Origin: Blasia pusilla
Lineage: Eukaryota; Marchantiophyta; Marchantiopsida; Blasiales
Direction of reading: 5' to 3'
DNA length: 64,000 nt
Assembly: GCA_050084515.1 (NCBI GenBank)
Contig: CM114271.1
Coordinates: 20,770,001 to 20,834,000 of the forward strand
Shown here: positions 9,538 through 21,678 of the stretch, one piece after another
Position numbering within the stretch: the stretch's first letter is position 1
Layout: every line of letters begins with the position of its first letter
Position numbers and translations under genes: made by a program
Notes under the pieces: generated by a model
Told to the model about the DNA's origin: nothing
The model's input: the letters and a program-made list of their open reading frames with translations, nothing else
Databases searched by the model: none

Positions 9538-11560
9538 TCAATGAGGCGAGCCACCCCCACGACGTATCAGCGGCAAGGCTTGTGCACCTTGTAAGGCCAT
9601 TGAGATGCATTGTTGAAAATAAGTAGTAGCTAGAGAGAGAGAAGGATTACGGGAAGGGGCAAGGTGATGATTCTCGAGGGAGTGGTGAGTATATGTTTTC
9701 AGGAAAGTATTAAAAGACACTTGTAAATGACCAAAAACTTCAATTGCAAAAGGAATAAATCCATCAATCGCATGACTCACAGCATAACTTAACTCCTTGA
9801 TTCTTGCTGGTGCTTTGGCTGCCGAACCTTTGGTGTGTATGGCTCGATCGATACACCAAATCAGAACGTGTTGGATCAGCAACCACCACATCACTTAGTG
9901 TATGGAATCCCCCTCGAGACATAATGAGATTACTTCTTCGACAAGAGGTTGTTTGTGTGGTTGAAGGAGGACATGGATTTGCTCTTGCTCAACGGTGTAT
10001 CCTGCTGTACGAGTCACCAATGCTATTGCCTCTCTAATGGCATCATATGTGGTCATTTTTTCTCCACCATAAGCACATCGAAGAATATGGATACCCTTTG
10101 CATCAATAGGATCCCCGCATACACAATTCAACACACCTAACAAAGAAGGATGAGGAAATCCAAGGCGTGACCGCAAAGCTATCGAGAATATACTTCGAGG
10201 AAGACAAAATGGAAGAATACGAGGATTTCCAATTATCCACGCCTCCGCTCATGTACCTAATCATGAACACAAAAGAGCTCGATTAGCGTAAGAGGATGCC
10301 TTTGAGAAAATCCTAGAAAGGTGAATTTGGTGCAAATTCTTAGAGATATGCTCTTGAAGTCAATCAAGCCCTTCCGTCATCAATTGACATAAGGTGGTAG
10401 AATTTTTGTGTAGCAAGAGGAGGAAGAGCTCGGGCATATCTCAATTGTTGTTGAAATAAGAAGTCCCCCTCCTCTACATGGGCGACATGATCCATCGAGA
10501 TAGGTGTATCTCCTTGGAGAAACCTTGAAGCCATAATCGGTGCTATCAATGCCCAATTCTCCAAAAAAGTTGTTGGAGCAGATGTGACTATGGAGGAAAG
10601 CCCCACGCCTCCAAAAGAAATGGGCAACATCGATTGTCATGAATCCAAGACACCATCCTCTTTCTCAAATGTATTTGGGCCAAGAAATTGACCAAAAGTT
10701 ACCACGATAGAAGCGTAAAAAGAGACCAACCGATATAAAAACCTTCAAGTGGGAGGACAAGTGCGACGAAGGTAGGAAGGACGTCGTAGAAAATACTGGG
10801 AAAGAATCCTATAAGCCACTTGGGAATCCACTAGATGAGGTAATAAATGAAGTCATCCCACGTCTTTTAAAAGGGCCTTATCCAAGAACTTTGAGACATA
10901 GTCGATGAAGCCAATTGGGACCCCAAGAACCCTAAAACCTTCAATGGAAATGGGAAAATCAAGAGTAGGTGGGGGTGAATGTTTAGGGAAGGCATGAAGG
11001 AGATTACACTTGATATTTACTAAGTTGGACTTTAAGGGTTAAGAAAGAGAGTTGCTCCAAAATATGGGTGTAAGCTAGGAGGGACCACTTCAAAAAGGAG
11101 GACCTATAATGTGAGTGTCATCAATAATAAAAGGGAAAAGACAAGATGGAAATGCTTGGGTTGGTGCTCGAAGGGCACAAAAATGGGGAGTGGCAAAGAG
11201 TTGGTCACCCATGGGATCACCTTGACACGCGCCACAAGCTGATTGGAGAATACTATATTCCCCGAAATTAGTAGGATGAGAATAGATAATGGGCGCATCA
11301 TAGGCATAGAAGTGCACCGATGTGCCATCTATCCATTCAAGTATGGATAGATGGCACGCGGTGCATCCTCAATCAACCTTCCTATCATGGGAAACATCCC
11401 TCGATGTAAAATAGTCGCAAACATCTCCTCGCTTATTATTGATTTTCTAGGATACAACCGAGATACTTCCTTACACACCGACATGCAATAATAAATATCT
11501 TCACTAAAGCCAAGGGTTTGGTTTATCTTAAAACGTTACAAGATTTCATGTAAACCTAAG
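9538..11560 (-). pseudogene. Decayed non-LTR retrotransposon (RT plus restriction-like endonuclease)
   Basis: Reading on the minus strand, the reverse transcriptase part shows ATILHRGMFPMIGR near 11.4 kb, then GACQGDPMG and the catalytic-type IIDDTHIIGP around 11090-11317. A downstream RT segment lies at 10364-10630. A C-terminal zinc-knuckle-like block follows at 9895-10176 (CVCGD..GIHILRC). The last part, 9538-9894, has PFAIEVFGHLQ preceded by remnants of a D..VVADP-type strand, resembling the PD-(D/E)XK nuclease end of REL-type non-LTR elements. Frameshifts and stops separate all pieces, so it is dead. The 5' end is unclear. Assignment to a named clade would need a phylogeny. Confidence 0.65.
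11313..11365. repeat. Inverted repeat inside the RT relic
   Basis: GTGCCATCTATCCA is repeated in inverse orientation across an 8-nt loop, and flanking TGCACCG words extend the pairing imperfectly to ~22 bp. It sits just upstream of the RT catalytic region and coincides with a frame break there. Confidence 0.7.
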
Positions 11561-11599
11561 CCCAAAATATCCTCACGATCATGTTCTACTACTATATTC

Positions 11600-12060
11600 A
11601 TATCAAAAATCCACATATATCCATGTGGAACTACCAATGTCTTCCCCACAAAAAGTATTACATCCCTTAAAAAGATGTTGAGCCTTTTTTAACTCTAAAG
11701 TAAATATTTCTACAAGAGTTGTCTCTACAACGATGGGCTTCTCCTTCAATCTCTCCGAGTGGACATACAATCTCTCCAAGTGAACATCTTGTTGGGCACA
11801 AAATGCATTTAATATCGGCCTCTTTGGCATCAAGTTCTTGGTTTTATGCCTTTGAAACTCTTAGAAATAATCTTTGCAATTCCAAGGTGAAACCATCCAT
11901 ACCCCTCCAAATGTAGGATCTTCTCTTCTCTAATGTAAGTTGGAAAAATCAATTTAGCCATGCCTCTCTTACAACCATGTTTAAAGTCATTCCTCCAATT
12001 GACTCTTTTCCTCTTGTAATTAGCATTGTCACTAGACTCCATTCGGTTATCTCCCGCTCC
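11600..12060 (-). other. Two short unrecognised minus-strand frames
   Basis: Frames of 76 codons (11603-11833) and 70 codons (11830-12042) overlap slightly on the same strand and could be one frame broken once. They lie just upstream of the non-LTR element on its coding strand and might be its degraded N-terminal part, but I recognise no motif. Confidence 0.25.
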
Positions 12061-14760
12061 AATGACTTAGCCCCAATAAACATATAGCTCAGAGGAAGGA
12101 GATAGGAAGATTTTCTACTAAACCAACGAAAGAAATCTAAAGATAGAAATTAGGAAGTACCAAAAGTATAAAAGTCCGTAATGCTACAACAATGGCTCGA
12201 TCATTATACACAAACGTGGTTGATGGAATGGGGGATGTAGGTATTGGTTTTAGCACTCAAAAGGAATATATGCGTGCTTAGTTTATTTTCCGTGACCACC
12301 TCCAAATCCACGTCAAGATGCTAAATAAAGTCAATGAAACAAATATAAATTCGAGACCGTGAATCGAATATTTCAAAATCACCAAACAAGTTTAATGAGA
12401 CGAGCAAATTCCAAACTAAAATGTGAAATAAATTAGAATTTGTTGGAAACACAACAATGAATACAAAAATCCAAGTTGGTCAAAAAAAAATTTAACTATC
12501 TCCAAAGGCATTTATGAAATTTGGGGAGTAATCTAAAATTAATCCTACTCTCAACAGATTTCATTTTCTCGATGGTCTCTTTGTTGCAACTCCCACAACC
12601 TCTAATAGGGCATCTCGACTAACCTCCCTTAGTAAAGAAAATTCCCTAGGCCTCATACATATGGCCAAACTTCCATTAGAGGTCAAATTTTATCTATAGT
12701 CAAGTATGAGCTCTCAAATTTTTGCTAGTCCAATTCTCCATGGCATAGAATTTAGAGAGGCAGCGGCACCTAGACTGGTTCTCAAGTCAAATGGAAAGAT
12801 TTCGCTCCTAAACTAGCTCACATTCCGACGGATCCAGCGTCATAACATTTGATGGTCCTCCGGTGTACTTCAAGAGGAAATGTACGTACTCGTGAATTCA
12901 TGGAAGACCAAATTCAGTCTACATAAACTCGAATAAAAGCCTTGCAGATCGGGTAATCTCTTCATGGTTCGAGCTCGATCCTCGAGGAATGAGCAGTCTA
13001 ACCCTCGGAAACATAAATCAGCGCAACCCTCCTCCTAGTGCTTCGGTATTCTCAATTATGGTGGACAACACTCACAGCGTCGTGAAATGTTTGGATGCAC
13101 TGATTTTCTTGCGGGTATTCTCGAGGAGATTCGCTGGCTCCGATCCTCTTCTAAATGCAGTAGTCCCTGCACGGCTTGCAATCTCATTGAGGTATGTAGC
13201 TTTATAACAAAGAAACCGATCAGCAATGTAGCGTGCTGATAGACACACGCCTGCTCCTACAATCTCTTTCGTGATCGTGCACTCACGCTCCTCCTTCAAT
13301 TACTGCCTAGTCCCGAATTAACTTGAATTGCGCCATCACTCATTCTGATAAAGAGGCTAGATTCCGGAAACCGTGCTTCATAAACCCTGCTACAACTCTG
13401 CTCACAAGCAATTTCCAACTCTATATCAAAAATAGCACAAATCTCGTCCATTTGATACTAAGGAGTTTAGTTGCAACAGCTCGACCGTTTGCTAAACGAA
13501 ATTCCGTCCTGTTCAAGGACGGGTGTTGAAGACTGCAAAGTTCACGTCTTTGAGGTACTCAACTCCTTCCGCAGCGATCCTTCTTTGTGCTACATCGAGT
13601 CAGGAGCAGCCTACAAAGTTTGTGTGCAGCCAGAACTTTACGACCATTCATCTTTCCTCTGGGATTTTCAGTACATTACGCATCAAGTAGGTCAAGGATT
13701 TAAAGAAATTTGGTGGAAACAGCGGTTGGAACCGATTGTGACTGGATTAACAATTACTTTGGCATAGCTTCGTTTTAAAATATTTGTGGCCGCCAGTTTG
13801 CAGCATGCAGATTAAACCCCCAGGAAAAGCAAACGCTCATACCTTCTGTCATGAATCTTTACGACTTTTCTGGCTTCCCCAACTTTCTGGTCATCCATTT
13901 ATGTTACCACATCTTCAGGTCGATCTGGCGATGACAGACTTCCTGTGCTGCGCAGTAATTCCTGAAATTGAGAAACAAGTAGTTGAGATGCAAATTGAGC
14001 TCTGTAAGTAATCCCAATTCAGGCACTAACAGATTTCATCTCATTGTCTATCTGCATCTCAATTACACATCTGTGATTGAGATGCGAAGAGAAAATCGGA
14101 AGACTACTCCTAAATGTGTCGATGCAGTGTCAATAGCCGTGGCTGCTACTTCTCAGGTTCTACTTCTCAATACCGAGTGACTCCCGATTCTGACCTTAGG
14201 ACTACGGGCGTAGATTCTAATCATCAGACTCCGATAGAGGAAATTGTTACCCGCGAATTTTGTGAACTTTCAGCATGTTTCACTATTACATCACACACAT
14301 GATTCCACCAGAAAAAGTGAAGAAAATTAAAACCCCAGCCCCCCTGGGCCCCCATATCCACTAGAGTTTCACGTATGGCCGTGCGACAATGATGAAACAA
14401 TTCAAATTGTACGTTTTTCTGTTATGTGCGATGTTAACTAGACTCGTCATAACAAACTGTCAGTAAATCGAAGGTAACATAAAATCTTCAGTGAGAAGAA
14501 GAGCTCATGCCATTCGCCGTACATAGTTCTGAACTCTTTCGGTTCCCCATCTCTTTCTGCTCGTTCGTTTGTGGCTGCACAGTTTCCTTGAAAACTAGTA
14601 GAATTTTACTGTAACAGACGGGCCAAAATTAGATTCGTATCAGCATAGTGCAAACGGCTCGTGACGCATGGAGGGAATTTTGTAGAAGCGTGTGCAGTAA
14701 ACCTTGAAATTCAGAACGATAGGATCACAACGATTGAATGTGCTACTTACTTTTCCTTCC
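12060..14760. other. Mostly non-coding; unrecognised small frames at 13.0-14.2 kb
   Basis: From 12060 to 12960 the DNA is AT-rich with nothing recognisable. From 12960 it becomes CpG-containing, like the oleosin region. Several plus-strand frames of 62-98 codons (the longest at 13471-13767) follow in different phases, without recognisable domains or a consistent splice pattern. They could be exons of an unknown gene, but I cannot support one. Confidence 0.3.
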
Positions 14761-14842
14761 AGATCTTATGCTCCGGTCACACTGTCCTTCGAGGGTGTGG
14801 AAAGACACCCTCGAAGGACTGTGTGACCGGAGCATAAGATCT
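14761..14842. repeat. Near-perfect hairpin, 38-bp arms, 6-nt loop
   Basis: Arm 14761-14798 (AGATCTTATGCTCCGGTCAC...) pairs with arm 14805-14842 at 37 of 38 positions around the loop GGAAAG. There is no flanking direct repeat. Such a tight, near-identical foldback is either very young, conserved for an RNA role, or a technical fold-back. Confidence 0.9.
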
Positions 14843-15102
14843 TCGAGGACGAATCCTGCCTAGATGTAAAATTACATGACGAAAGACCGTCTTAAGATGA
14901 CCCGAAATACTTCGGTTGAGCGTGCTGGTCTCATATGTGACGGCAATTCGAGTATGAAGAAAGTGAATGGCTCTCTGGTTGCATGGGAATAGCGCATCTC
15001 ACGCCCTCAACGCGGTTTCAAAGACGAATCAAGCGCAGAGCCTCGCCAGATCAGGTATTCCCAAATACATCGACACCGCTATTCACCTCACTAGAACTCG
15101 TA

Positions 15103-15196
15103 GTCCATATTTTTCCAAAACCTGGATACGATTTAGACGAGCGGATCCAGGTTTTGGAAAAATATGGACCTGGATCCGCTCGTCTAAATCGTATCC
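15103..15196. repeat. Interleaved inverted repeats (A-B-A'-B')
   Basis: Segment A (15103-15127) has its exact reverse complement at 15145-15169. Segment B (15124-15151) has its exact reverse complement at 15169-15196. The two palindromes interlock, so the DNA cannot form one simple hairpin. The pattern is what two successive strand-switch events during repair or replication would leave. Confidence 0.9.
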
Positions 15197-15199
15197 CCA

Positions 15200-16800
15200 T
15201 TTCATGTGGACAAACGCAGTAGGAACACCAAAGTAGAAGATCATAACCGTTGGGATCTCTCCCAGAGATGATGATCACAAACTGAATAGGCTCCATCCCA
15301 CTCGTAGTTTGACCGATCAGTATCAGGATCGTCCCAATTCAGTCCTTCTGTAGATGAAAGACTCACCAGGCACCCGAGCAGAGGTCAGAAGAACAAAAAA
15401 CTCCAATTGTCTTGCCTTTGTTCACCACAGCAGAAAATCAAACGATTTGACAAAACAACATGGCAGCCGTAAACTGCTAACAGGTCCTAAGCTATGAGAT
15501 CTAGACTAACCAGAGCAGAATTGACGCTCTCTCACATGCACTACGTTCGTTAACAACCTCCAGATCCTAATGTTTATTTGGACGCAACACTAGATGTTCA
15601 CGCCCGACGTCAGGATCACGAGATTCTCGCTGGCAAATAGGACAAACCAGTCGCTCGAGTGCAATACCGAAACCATGATTCGACTGAAGAATCAGCGCTT
15701 GTGAAGCAGGAACCACTCTCCCGACTCCCATGAACCCCTTTGGAAAGTAAATTAAATGTCAGTAGTGATCGTTTCGTGGTTCCACTCCATGCGCGCTTTC
15801 ATTTTGCGGAGAGGGTTCCAACGGAAATCCTTCCTAGAGCACCGTTCTCCGGAAGAAATAGCGCAGCGCTGACTTTATACGTCTCTCAGATTTCCAGAAT
15901 CATTGTTGCTGCTCTCTAAGGGAATTGGAGAACTTGACGGTGGGACTAGTAAGGTTTCGTAACTACTTAAGAGCACGTGCCAACCTGATTAAATTAGTAA
16001 AAACGTGTCGAAGACGTCACGTAAATTCAAACTTTTATTTAAAAAAATTTTTATTGTTAACATGTGAAGTATTATCTTGCTATCCAAGTGTCAAGTAATA
16101 AGATGGTTTTATGTCAAAAAAAGTGTTTGAAAGTTGGTGTATAATTAGTATTGGGAAGAGATTAATGATGTATAACACATAAATTCAAAAAAATAAATTC
16201 TCTTAGCATGTGAAATATTTTGTTGTTATTCATTTGTCACTTGCCAAACATAGAAGTGTTTGCAAATCAAGAAGGCATTATCCCATAATAATATAGACAT
16301 TTTATGGTCTATGTGTTGGGTTCACTTCCTTTTATATTCAACTTCTCGTGTTATTATTCTTCAAAGGACAGAGAGGATTGGACGAAAGTTGATTCGTAAC
16401 TCTTTCTTGGTATGTCTCCCTTTCATTTCTTTAAACTCCTTTTTTATATAATATAAAAAAGGAAATATAAATTGCTCTCCCCTTGCTTGATCTAGGCTTT
16501 CTAATTGAAAATAAAGTAGGTTTTTAAATCTTTGTAATTCTTATTTTATTGAAAATATATTCTTTTTCCCTTCTTTAAATTTCGAATTTATTTCTCGTCT
16601 CCTTATCTAGTGCCCTTTCATTTTGCAAACACTTTTCTTTTTGACACCTGGCATTTTCAGCCAATAACATTGTTCACTTTGTAAACCAATAGTATCGCTC
16701 AAAATTAATTTTAAAAGGCACTTGAAAACTTTAAGACTTAATTATCCAAGAAAATTGAAACCCATGTATCACACAGGCTTACAATAGTATTCTTTAAAAC
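15200..16800. other. Intergenic; becomes AT-rich after ~15960
   Basis: No supported gene. A short AT palindrome (12-bp arms, CCTTTTTTATAT) lies at 16438-16462. No transposon termini are identified. Confidence 0.4.
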
Positions 16801-16809
16801 TTCTTAGTC

Positions 16810-17219
16810 CCATTTTGTGAAAAAATTTAGACCTTTTTCTTTTTCCGTTCCCCATTGGAACCGGCTTTGCATAAGCTTTGTAACTACTTACTCATCCCAA
16901 ACGCATCTCAGGTATGAAAGTTATGGTCCAAAATATAGTCAAACCCCATACGCTAGTCACTTTCGAAATTCAAATCTCAACCTCTTTGGTAACCACTCTT
17001 CCTAGACTCCACTTCTCTCAAGTCTTGATTCATGTTTAGTTCAGATTTCATGAGTCGCAACCATAAACAAATAAAACACTCAACTTGCGTCTCACATCCT
17101 ATGTCTCCTTCAAGAGGCTTCTGTTACTTCTCCAATGCGCAACCATCCTAGTGTCAACCCGACCACTAGAGTTTTGATACACCACCTTGGTGCACGCTTG
17201 GCTATAAGGATCATAACAA
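16810..17219 (-). repeat. Partial, diverged Ty3 chromovirus LTR
   Basis: The minus strand matches the 5' part of the LTRs of chromoviruses A and B: compare 58850-59217, with shared words such as ATAAGCTTT, AAAGTTATGG, CGCTAGT, CCTAGACTC and TCTCAAGTCTTGATTC-like runs. The outer end near 17219 corresponds to the TGT start of the LTR. Identity is low, so this is an old fragment. No coding part accompanies it. Confidence 0.6.
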
Positions 17220-19020
17220 TTTTTTCCGGAACCCTAATCTCCCCTATTGAAAAATAAAGCCCTCAAGAAAAAAAAATTCTTGCGTAAGAAATCTGAATTT
17301 TTTGCTTTAAAAAAAATCTCTTCCTCATGGATTAATTATAAAGCAATGGACACAATGAAAGTTTAATATTATGTCATGTAGAATAGATTTCGCAATTTTA
17401 GTCACTATAGCCCATATTAATTACTTTCAAATCACATATATTAATCTCAAAGAATCAAGATGTAGACTTTTGTTCTAAATACATATATTAGCAAGGTTAA
17501 AGGGACACTAAAACTTTGGTTGATATTTTTGCACAATAAAAAAAATCCTGATGTAAAAATATAGAGCACTTATGCATGGGCATCCATGGCCCCCGAAATC
17601 ACCAGCACCCTTGGGCCCCTTTTTCCTCCCCCCTTGGACCGTGGTCGGCACATGTCAAGAGCTTGGCATCCAAAATTTTAAATTTTCATAAAATTTTGGT
17701 ATCCAAAATTTTGGTAAAATTTTTTTCATCCAAACCTTGTACCATTATATTGGTAAGAATTTCTTACATGTTCATGTGGTAAACATACACCTTTCCACTA
17801 TAAGCGCATCCTTTAAAAAGATATTAAAATGTGATATATTTTTGCATCATCAAGTTTTGTAAAAGGCCAAGAGATTGAATTCTTTTATTTTGAGATAAAC
17901 TTCTCATAAACATTAATTAACTCAATATTGTCACGCCCAACATGCATCCATTTTACAATCCAAGGAAGGAAGAGTTTCTTATCTTGGAGTATGTAATTCC
18001 CTTTTTTAATTTAGTAATTGATATTATTAGGGGAGAATGCCCTTTAAATTTTACAAGATCCCTCCTTGTGACACCTACCATTTTCAACCATTCCAAATTT
18101 GACACATCAACATCAGCTTTAGGTGACTCACAGTAGACTTTAGAGCTTAATTACGGGGTTGATTTTGGGATCAACTAATTATTGGGTAATTATGGATTAT
18201 TTAAATTGTCCATCATTAACCCATGCATTGCACAAGCATTACCAGTGTAGCTCAAACAGAGGAAACACATACAACTTTAAATTTTAAATAGGAGAGGGGA
18301 ACATATATAGTGATAAATTTTAATAACAAGGGTTCTTATAAGGAATTTAAACGTTTAATTTTCAATTGGAGAAGGGAGAATATATCAGGAATAAATTTTC
18401 AATGAGTGACATGAAGAGAAAAAAATATTAAACTTTTCAATGAGGGCTTTCCAATAATTTTTTAGACGACTGCAGCTTATTATAATATTTAAGCTCCTCA
18501 TAATATTAATTAAATGATATTATTTTATTAAATTTTAAATTCATATATATCGTAAAAAATCTCTAGATTGGAACCGATAAGATCATTGATTATTAAAAAT
18601 TCATCATAAAACTATAAAAATTTCAATGAACAAGAGACCTACTTAACATTTCAACATTCCATAGAACATCCTTACTATTTAAAAAAAAATTTGTTGCAAG
18701 ACAGTTTCTTAATTAAAACTTCAAGTAAACTGACCAAAGAAACCTGTTTTTAAAATAGGGATTGAATATCACCAAAAGTACCCAAAGGCAATCGAAGGCA
18801 TGAAATACTCATCCATATCTCTAGCTAATACTTGTGAATGCTCTAGAAAAAAGGAAAAAATATACTTGCCTCAATTTGAAACAACCTATTTTTCTTTTGT
18901 CCTTCTAACACTCCACCTTCCTTCCTAAAACTTATACTTCCACATAGATAAACAAGTTTGTGTTTAGAACAGACTTGCACCAACATCCTATACTTTCCTC
19001 AACCATGTGGAGAAAGTCAT
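17220..19020. other. AT-rich non-coding DNA
   Basis: Long A/T runs and no frame above 68 codons. I see no complete transposon ends. It is probably degraded repeat DNA. Confidence 0.5.
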
Positions 19021-19029
19021 TGAACTTAG

Positions 19030-19347
19030 TTTGCACATATGTAAGTTCCTCGGGGCAAGAGTTGGAAGGATGAGTGCAAGCTAGCCCTCATTCTCTCATG
19101 GAATTTACATTGCGAAATACTATGGGGCAAGGGTGGGGAGTGCGGACATGGACGGAAAGTAGAAGGAAAAGAGGGCAAGGTTTGACGGAAATGGACAAGT
19201 CTGTCCATGGGCATGTGGACCCTGCGCACGCTATGTGAACGGTCCCTACGGGCCTCCAAACGTTTACAGTGTGCAGACTCTAAACGTTCAATCCTTGCCC
19301 ACATCTGTTTCCACGTCTCTCGCCCCACAGGCGACCAGGATACCAAA
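19030..19347. repeat. Probable MITE-derived sequence
   Basis: The left side (TTTGCACATATGTAAGTTCC) resembles the GGTTGCACA... terminus of the MITE family described at 40465. A CTACGGGCCT word in the interior is shared with the MITE at 21355. I cannot define both ends or a target duplication. Confidence 0.3.
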
Positions 19348-19656
19348 CATGGATGCATAAAAAGTCCATCCCTAGGAAAACATGGAAGGACAAGTTTAGA
19401 CATGTCCACGGACATAGATTACAAGAGGAGGGGCCCATATATACTTATAGTTTATGATGGAAAATAGGGCAAGGTTGAGTGGGACAATAATGGGGGAGGG
19501 AGTGGAGGTGGAGGGAGGAAGAAATGGGAAACTCGAGAACATGTAGATAAGTGGAGGGGGAGGGGGGAGGGTTAGACCTACAAGAAGGGGTGAGTGGGGC
19601 CCATATGGATAATTCCTTCCATAGGACGGACGTAAGTCCACGGACATGGACATGTT
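19348..19656. mobile_element. Mutator-type MITE, copy cut on its right side
   Basis: It begins ATGGATGCATAAAAAGTCC and follows the copy at 40465-40759 along its length: ACATGTCCACGGACAT, AAGAGG.GGGCCCA, GGAGGGAGGAAGAAATGGG, CCTTCCATAGGACGGACG and GTCCACGGACA. The last ~20 bp and the second inverted terminus are missing, because the LTR-like repeat begins immediately after. Confidence 0.6.
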
Positions 19657-20750
19657 TGTCGTGTCACGTCTTTTAGGATATATCGATGAGATCTAGTAGA
19701 GCGCCTTTGTGAGTAGTGGAGGACAGGCGTAAGAGGTCAAGGATGACTTGCAAAGGCCCTGGGAAACCTGAGAGAGCAGGTTTCCCCTTCGTTTCGGCTC
19801 ATTTGGAGTCATATTGAGGAACTTACTATTTAAGGTAAGTACCATTTTGACTATATGGTCAACTTTCTATTTTTGGTAAGTGGCCCTTGATATCCTACAT
19901 CAGGTTAAGAGCCAAGGAGGTAACTTGGGAGCATAGGCTACCATGGAGAGAGTTTGGGAGAGGGAGGGGTATACCTGAAGGAGAGAGAGCTTGAGAGCTC
20001 ATTCTACCTTTGTTGAACCTCTTGGCATGAGGCGGTGGAACTATGGTCTTGCTTGTCTTGTGTGTGTAACCCAAGCCTCTCATTAGGAGAGTGGATTTGG
20101 TATGATATTGAGAGAGACCTGTGAGAGTGCACACATTTGAGAGCTATGGTGTTGCGAGAAATTGAATCTTGATTTACAAAGAGAGAACGAGATAAGTGAG
20201 AGAGCTTCATGGGGGAGCTTGCTGGTCACTCGCTGGTTTTGCAGGTTGGGGATCTTTTTTCCCCGCTCAGCAGTTCATGGGAGTGCTCACCGGAGGATGA
20301 GCCGAAGCGGCTCATATTTTATGTTTCCTTTGCCGATTTTTCGTGTGGAAGCGTTGCGCAATTTTTGATAGGTATTGAATATGGGGGGAATTTCCCCATG
20401 CTGGTGCTCTCAAAAGCACCATGTATCTTGTTGATTTTTTTTCCATAGGTTTTACATTTTTGTTGGGAGAGCGTGGAAGTGCTGCCAAATTTTGTGTAGG
20501 AGAAAAAGACGTTGCGCTTTACAACAATCCATGTATATTTTTACTGGAATGTCCGATTAAAAATATTTTTTGACGCCGTCGTAGATCGTGAAGATGTGCA
20601 CGTTGTGCAACAGATAATCTGCAATTTGAAGTGCGAGCAAAAAGTTATGGTCAATCTTGCAAAATTGCCATTGCTAGGCAATTTTTAGGGTAAAATTGTT
20701 CAAACCCTAAACTAGCCGCCGCGCGGACGGCGGCCGTCGCCGCCACAGTC
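19657..20750 (-). repeat. LTR-like repeat, copy 2 (long 5' module variant)
   Basis: This is the inverse counterpart of 753-1812, with the same order of modules. The ~500-bp common half lies at 19657-20170. The ~580-bp 5' module, with its GCGGCGACGG...CTAGTTTAGGGTTTGAAC start, lies at 20180-20750. It is inserted against a truncated MITE on the left. No associated coding region of its own is visible. Fragments of a methyltransferase-like retroelement follow on the right. Confidence 0.6.
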
Positions 20751-20775
20751 ATCGTTTAGGAGTTGGTGCGACTCA

Positions 20776-20975
20776 CAACGGGCTAGGAAGTCTCGAGAGT
20801 TCAACCCGTTGACAGCATGGAATAGTATGTTCTAGCATTTATCAACACTCAGTTAGCTGCTATTTTGCAAGCTGGAGTGCGCGTGCAACAGTACATGTAT
20901 GTAGAGGTTGATGATGTTGCGAGGTGTGCTTCACTTCACTATGTAGAAAATATGATTCTCAAATGCAAATAATCT
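20776..20975 (+). pseudogene. Fragment resembling cytosine-C5 methyltransferase motif I
   Basis: From 20826 the frame reads VLAFINTQLAAILQAGVRVQ, then YMYVEVDDVARCASLHYV. The spacing (hydrophobic strand, loop, A-x-x-x-A-G-V-x-V, then Y-V-E-V-D-x-x-A) fits the S-adenosylmethionine-binding start of C5 methyltransferases of the DNMT3-like type, with the FxGxG loop degraded to FINTQ. A stop lies just upstream at 20823. It is cut off at ~20975 by unrelated AT-rich DNA. I infer it is the N-terminal piece of the methyltransferase region whose PCQ motif lies at 23589. Confidence 0.55.
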
Positions 20976-21139
20976 ATATTAAAAGAAAGAAATAATATAT
21001 TTTACAATAAACATACGTAAAATATTTTTCAATCTTCTTGTAGAATATTAATGGTATCTACATAATAATGGATATACACATATGCTTCCAATATTAGATA
21101 GATATTCTTTCAATACAAAACCCATGTCCATCGCAGAAC

Positions 21140-21354
21140 TCACAATGTAGCACCTTCACTAACATCATGCAAGAAAATTACGTCGTAGACATTATCTATT
21201 GATCCAAGTCCATTGCACATAAAACTGCTCGTAAAGAGTACAAACAAGCCATAAATAGAACTACATATGAGATATCTTGACAATGATGGTATCGCCATCA
21301 TTCTCATGGGAAATCCCATCATGCGCTCTTGTTTCTCAATATTGAGTTCTACAT
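21140..21354 (-). pseudogene. Fragment resembling the C-terminal part of a C5 methyltransferase
   Basis: On the minus strand the frame reads ELNIEKQERMMGFPMRMMAI, followed after a frameshift by AVLCAMDLDQ. The E-R-x-M-G-F-P...T/M..P block followed by LG-x-A-M-D-L-N is typical of the C-terminal motifs (target-recognition end, motifs IX-X) of retrotransposon and host DNMTs. It lies in opposite orientation to the motif I and motif IV pieces, so the locus is scrambled. Its 5' side was the insertion point of the MITE at 21355. Confidence 0.5.
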
Positions 21355-21603
21355 AGGGTTGCACACGCACAAAGTCCGTGATCGTTGACACGTTCATATC
21401 CGCGGATTTATGTTTGTCATACGGATGGACGTGTTTGTGTTGGCTCAGGTATCCGGAAGCCCTCCCACAGACCGCCCTACGGGCCTACCATGGGCCCCGC
21501 AAAGGATGCGGGCTCTGTCAGCCTAGGTGTACGCGCCGGGCTCAGGTGTGGGCTAGGCATGTCTGAGGATATGTCCGCACTTGTCTGTTTCCGTGCAACC
21601 TTG
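21355..21603. mobile_element. Mutator-type MITE, 249 bp
   Basis: The ends are AGGGTTGCACACGCACAAAG and, inverted, CAAGGTTGCACGG. They are flanked by GTTCTACAT (21346-21354) and GTTCTACAA (21604-21612), an 8-of-9 match. A 9-bp duplication plus these termini point to the Mutator (MULE) superfamily. The interior differs from the other copies, so only the termini are shared. It has no coding capacity. Confidence 0.75.
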
Positions 21604-21678
21604 GTTCTACAAAATGTTTTCTTATGCCTGATCATCCCAAATCAAACTAGAACATCCCTCCTTGTAAGTATTGGGGAA

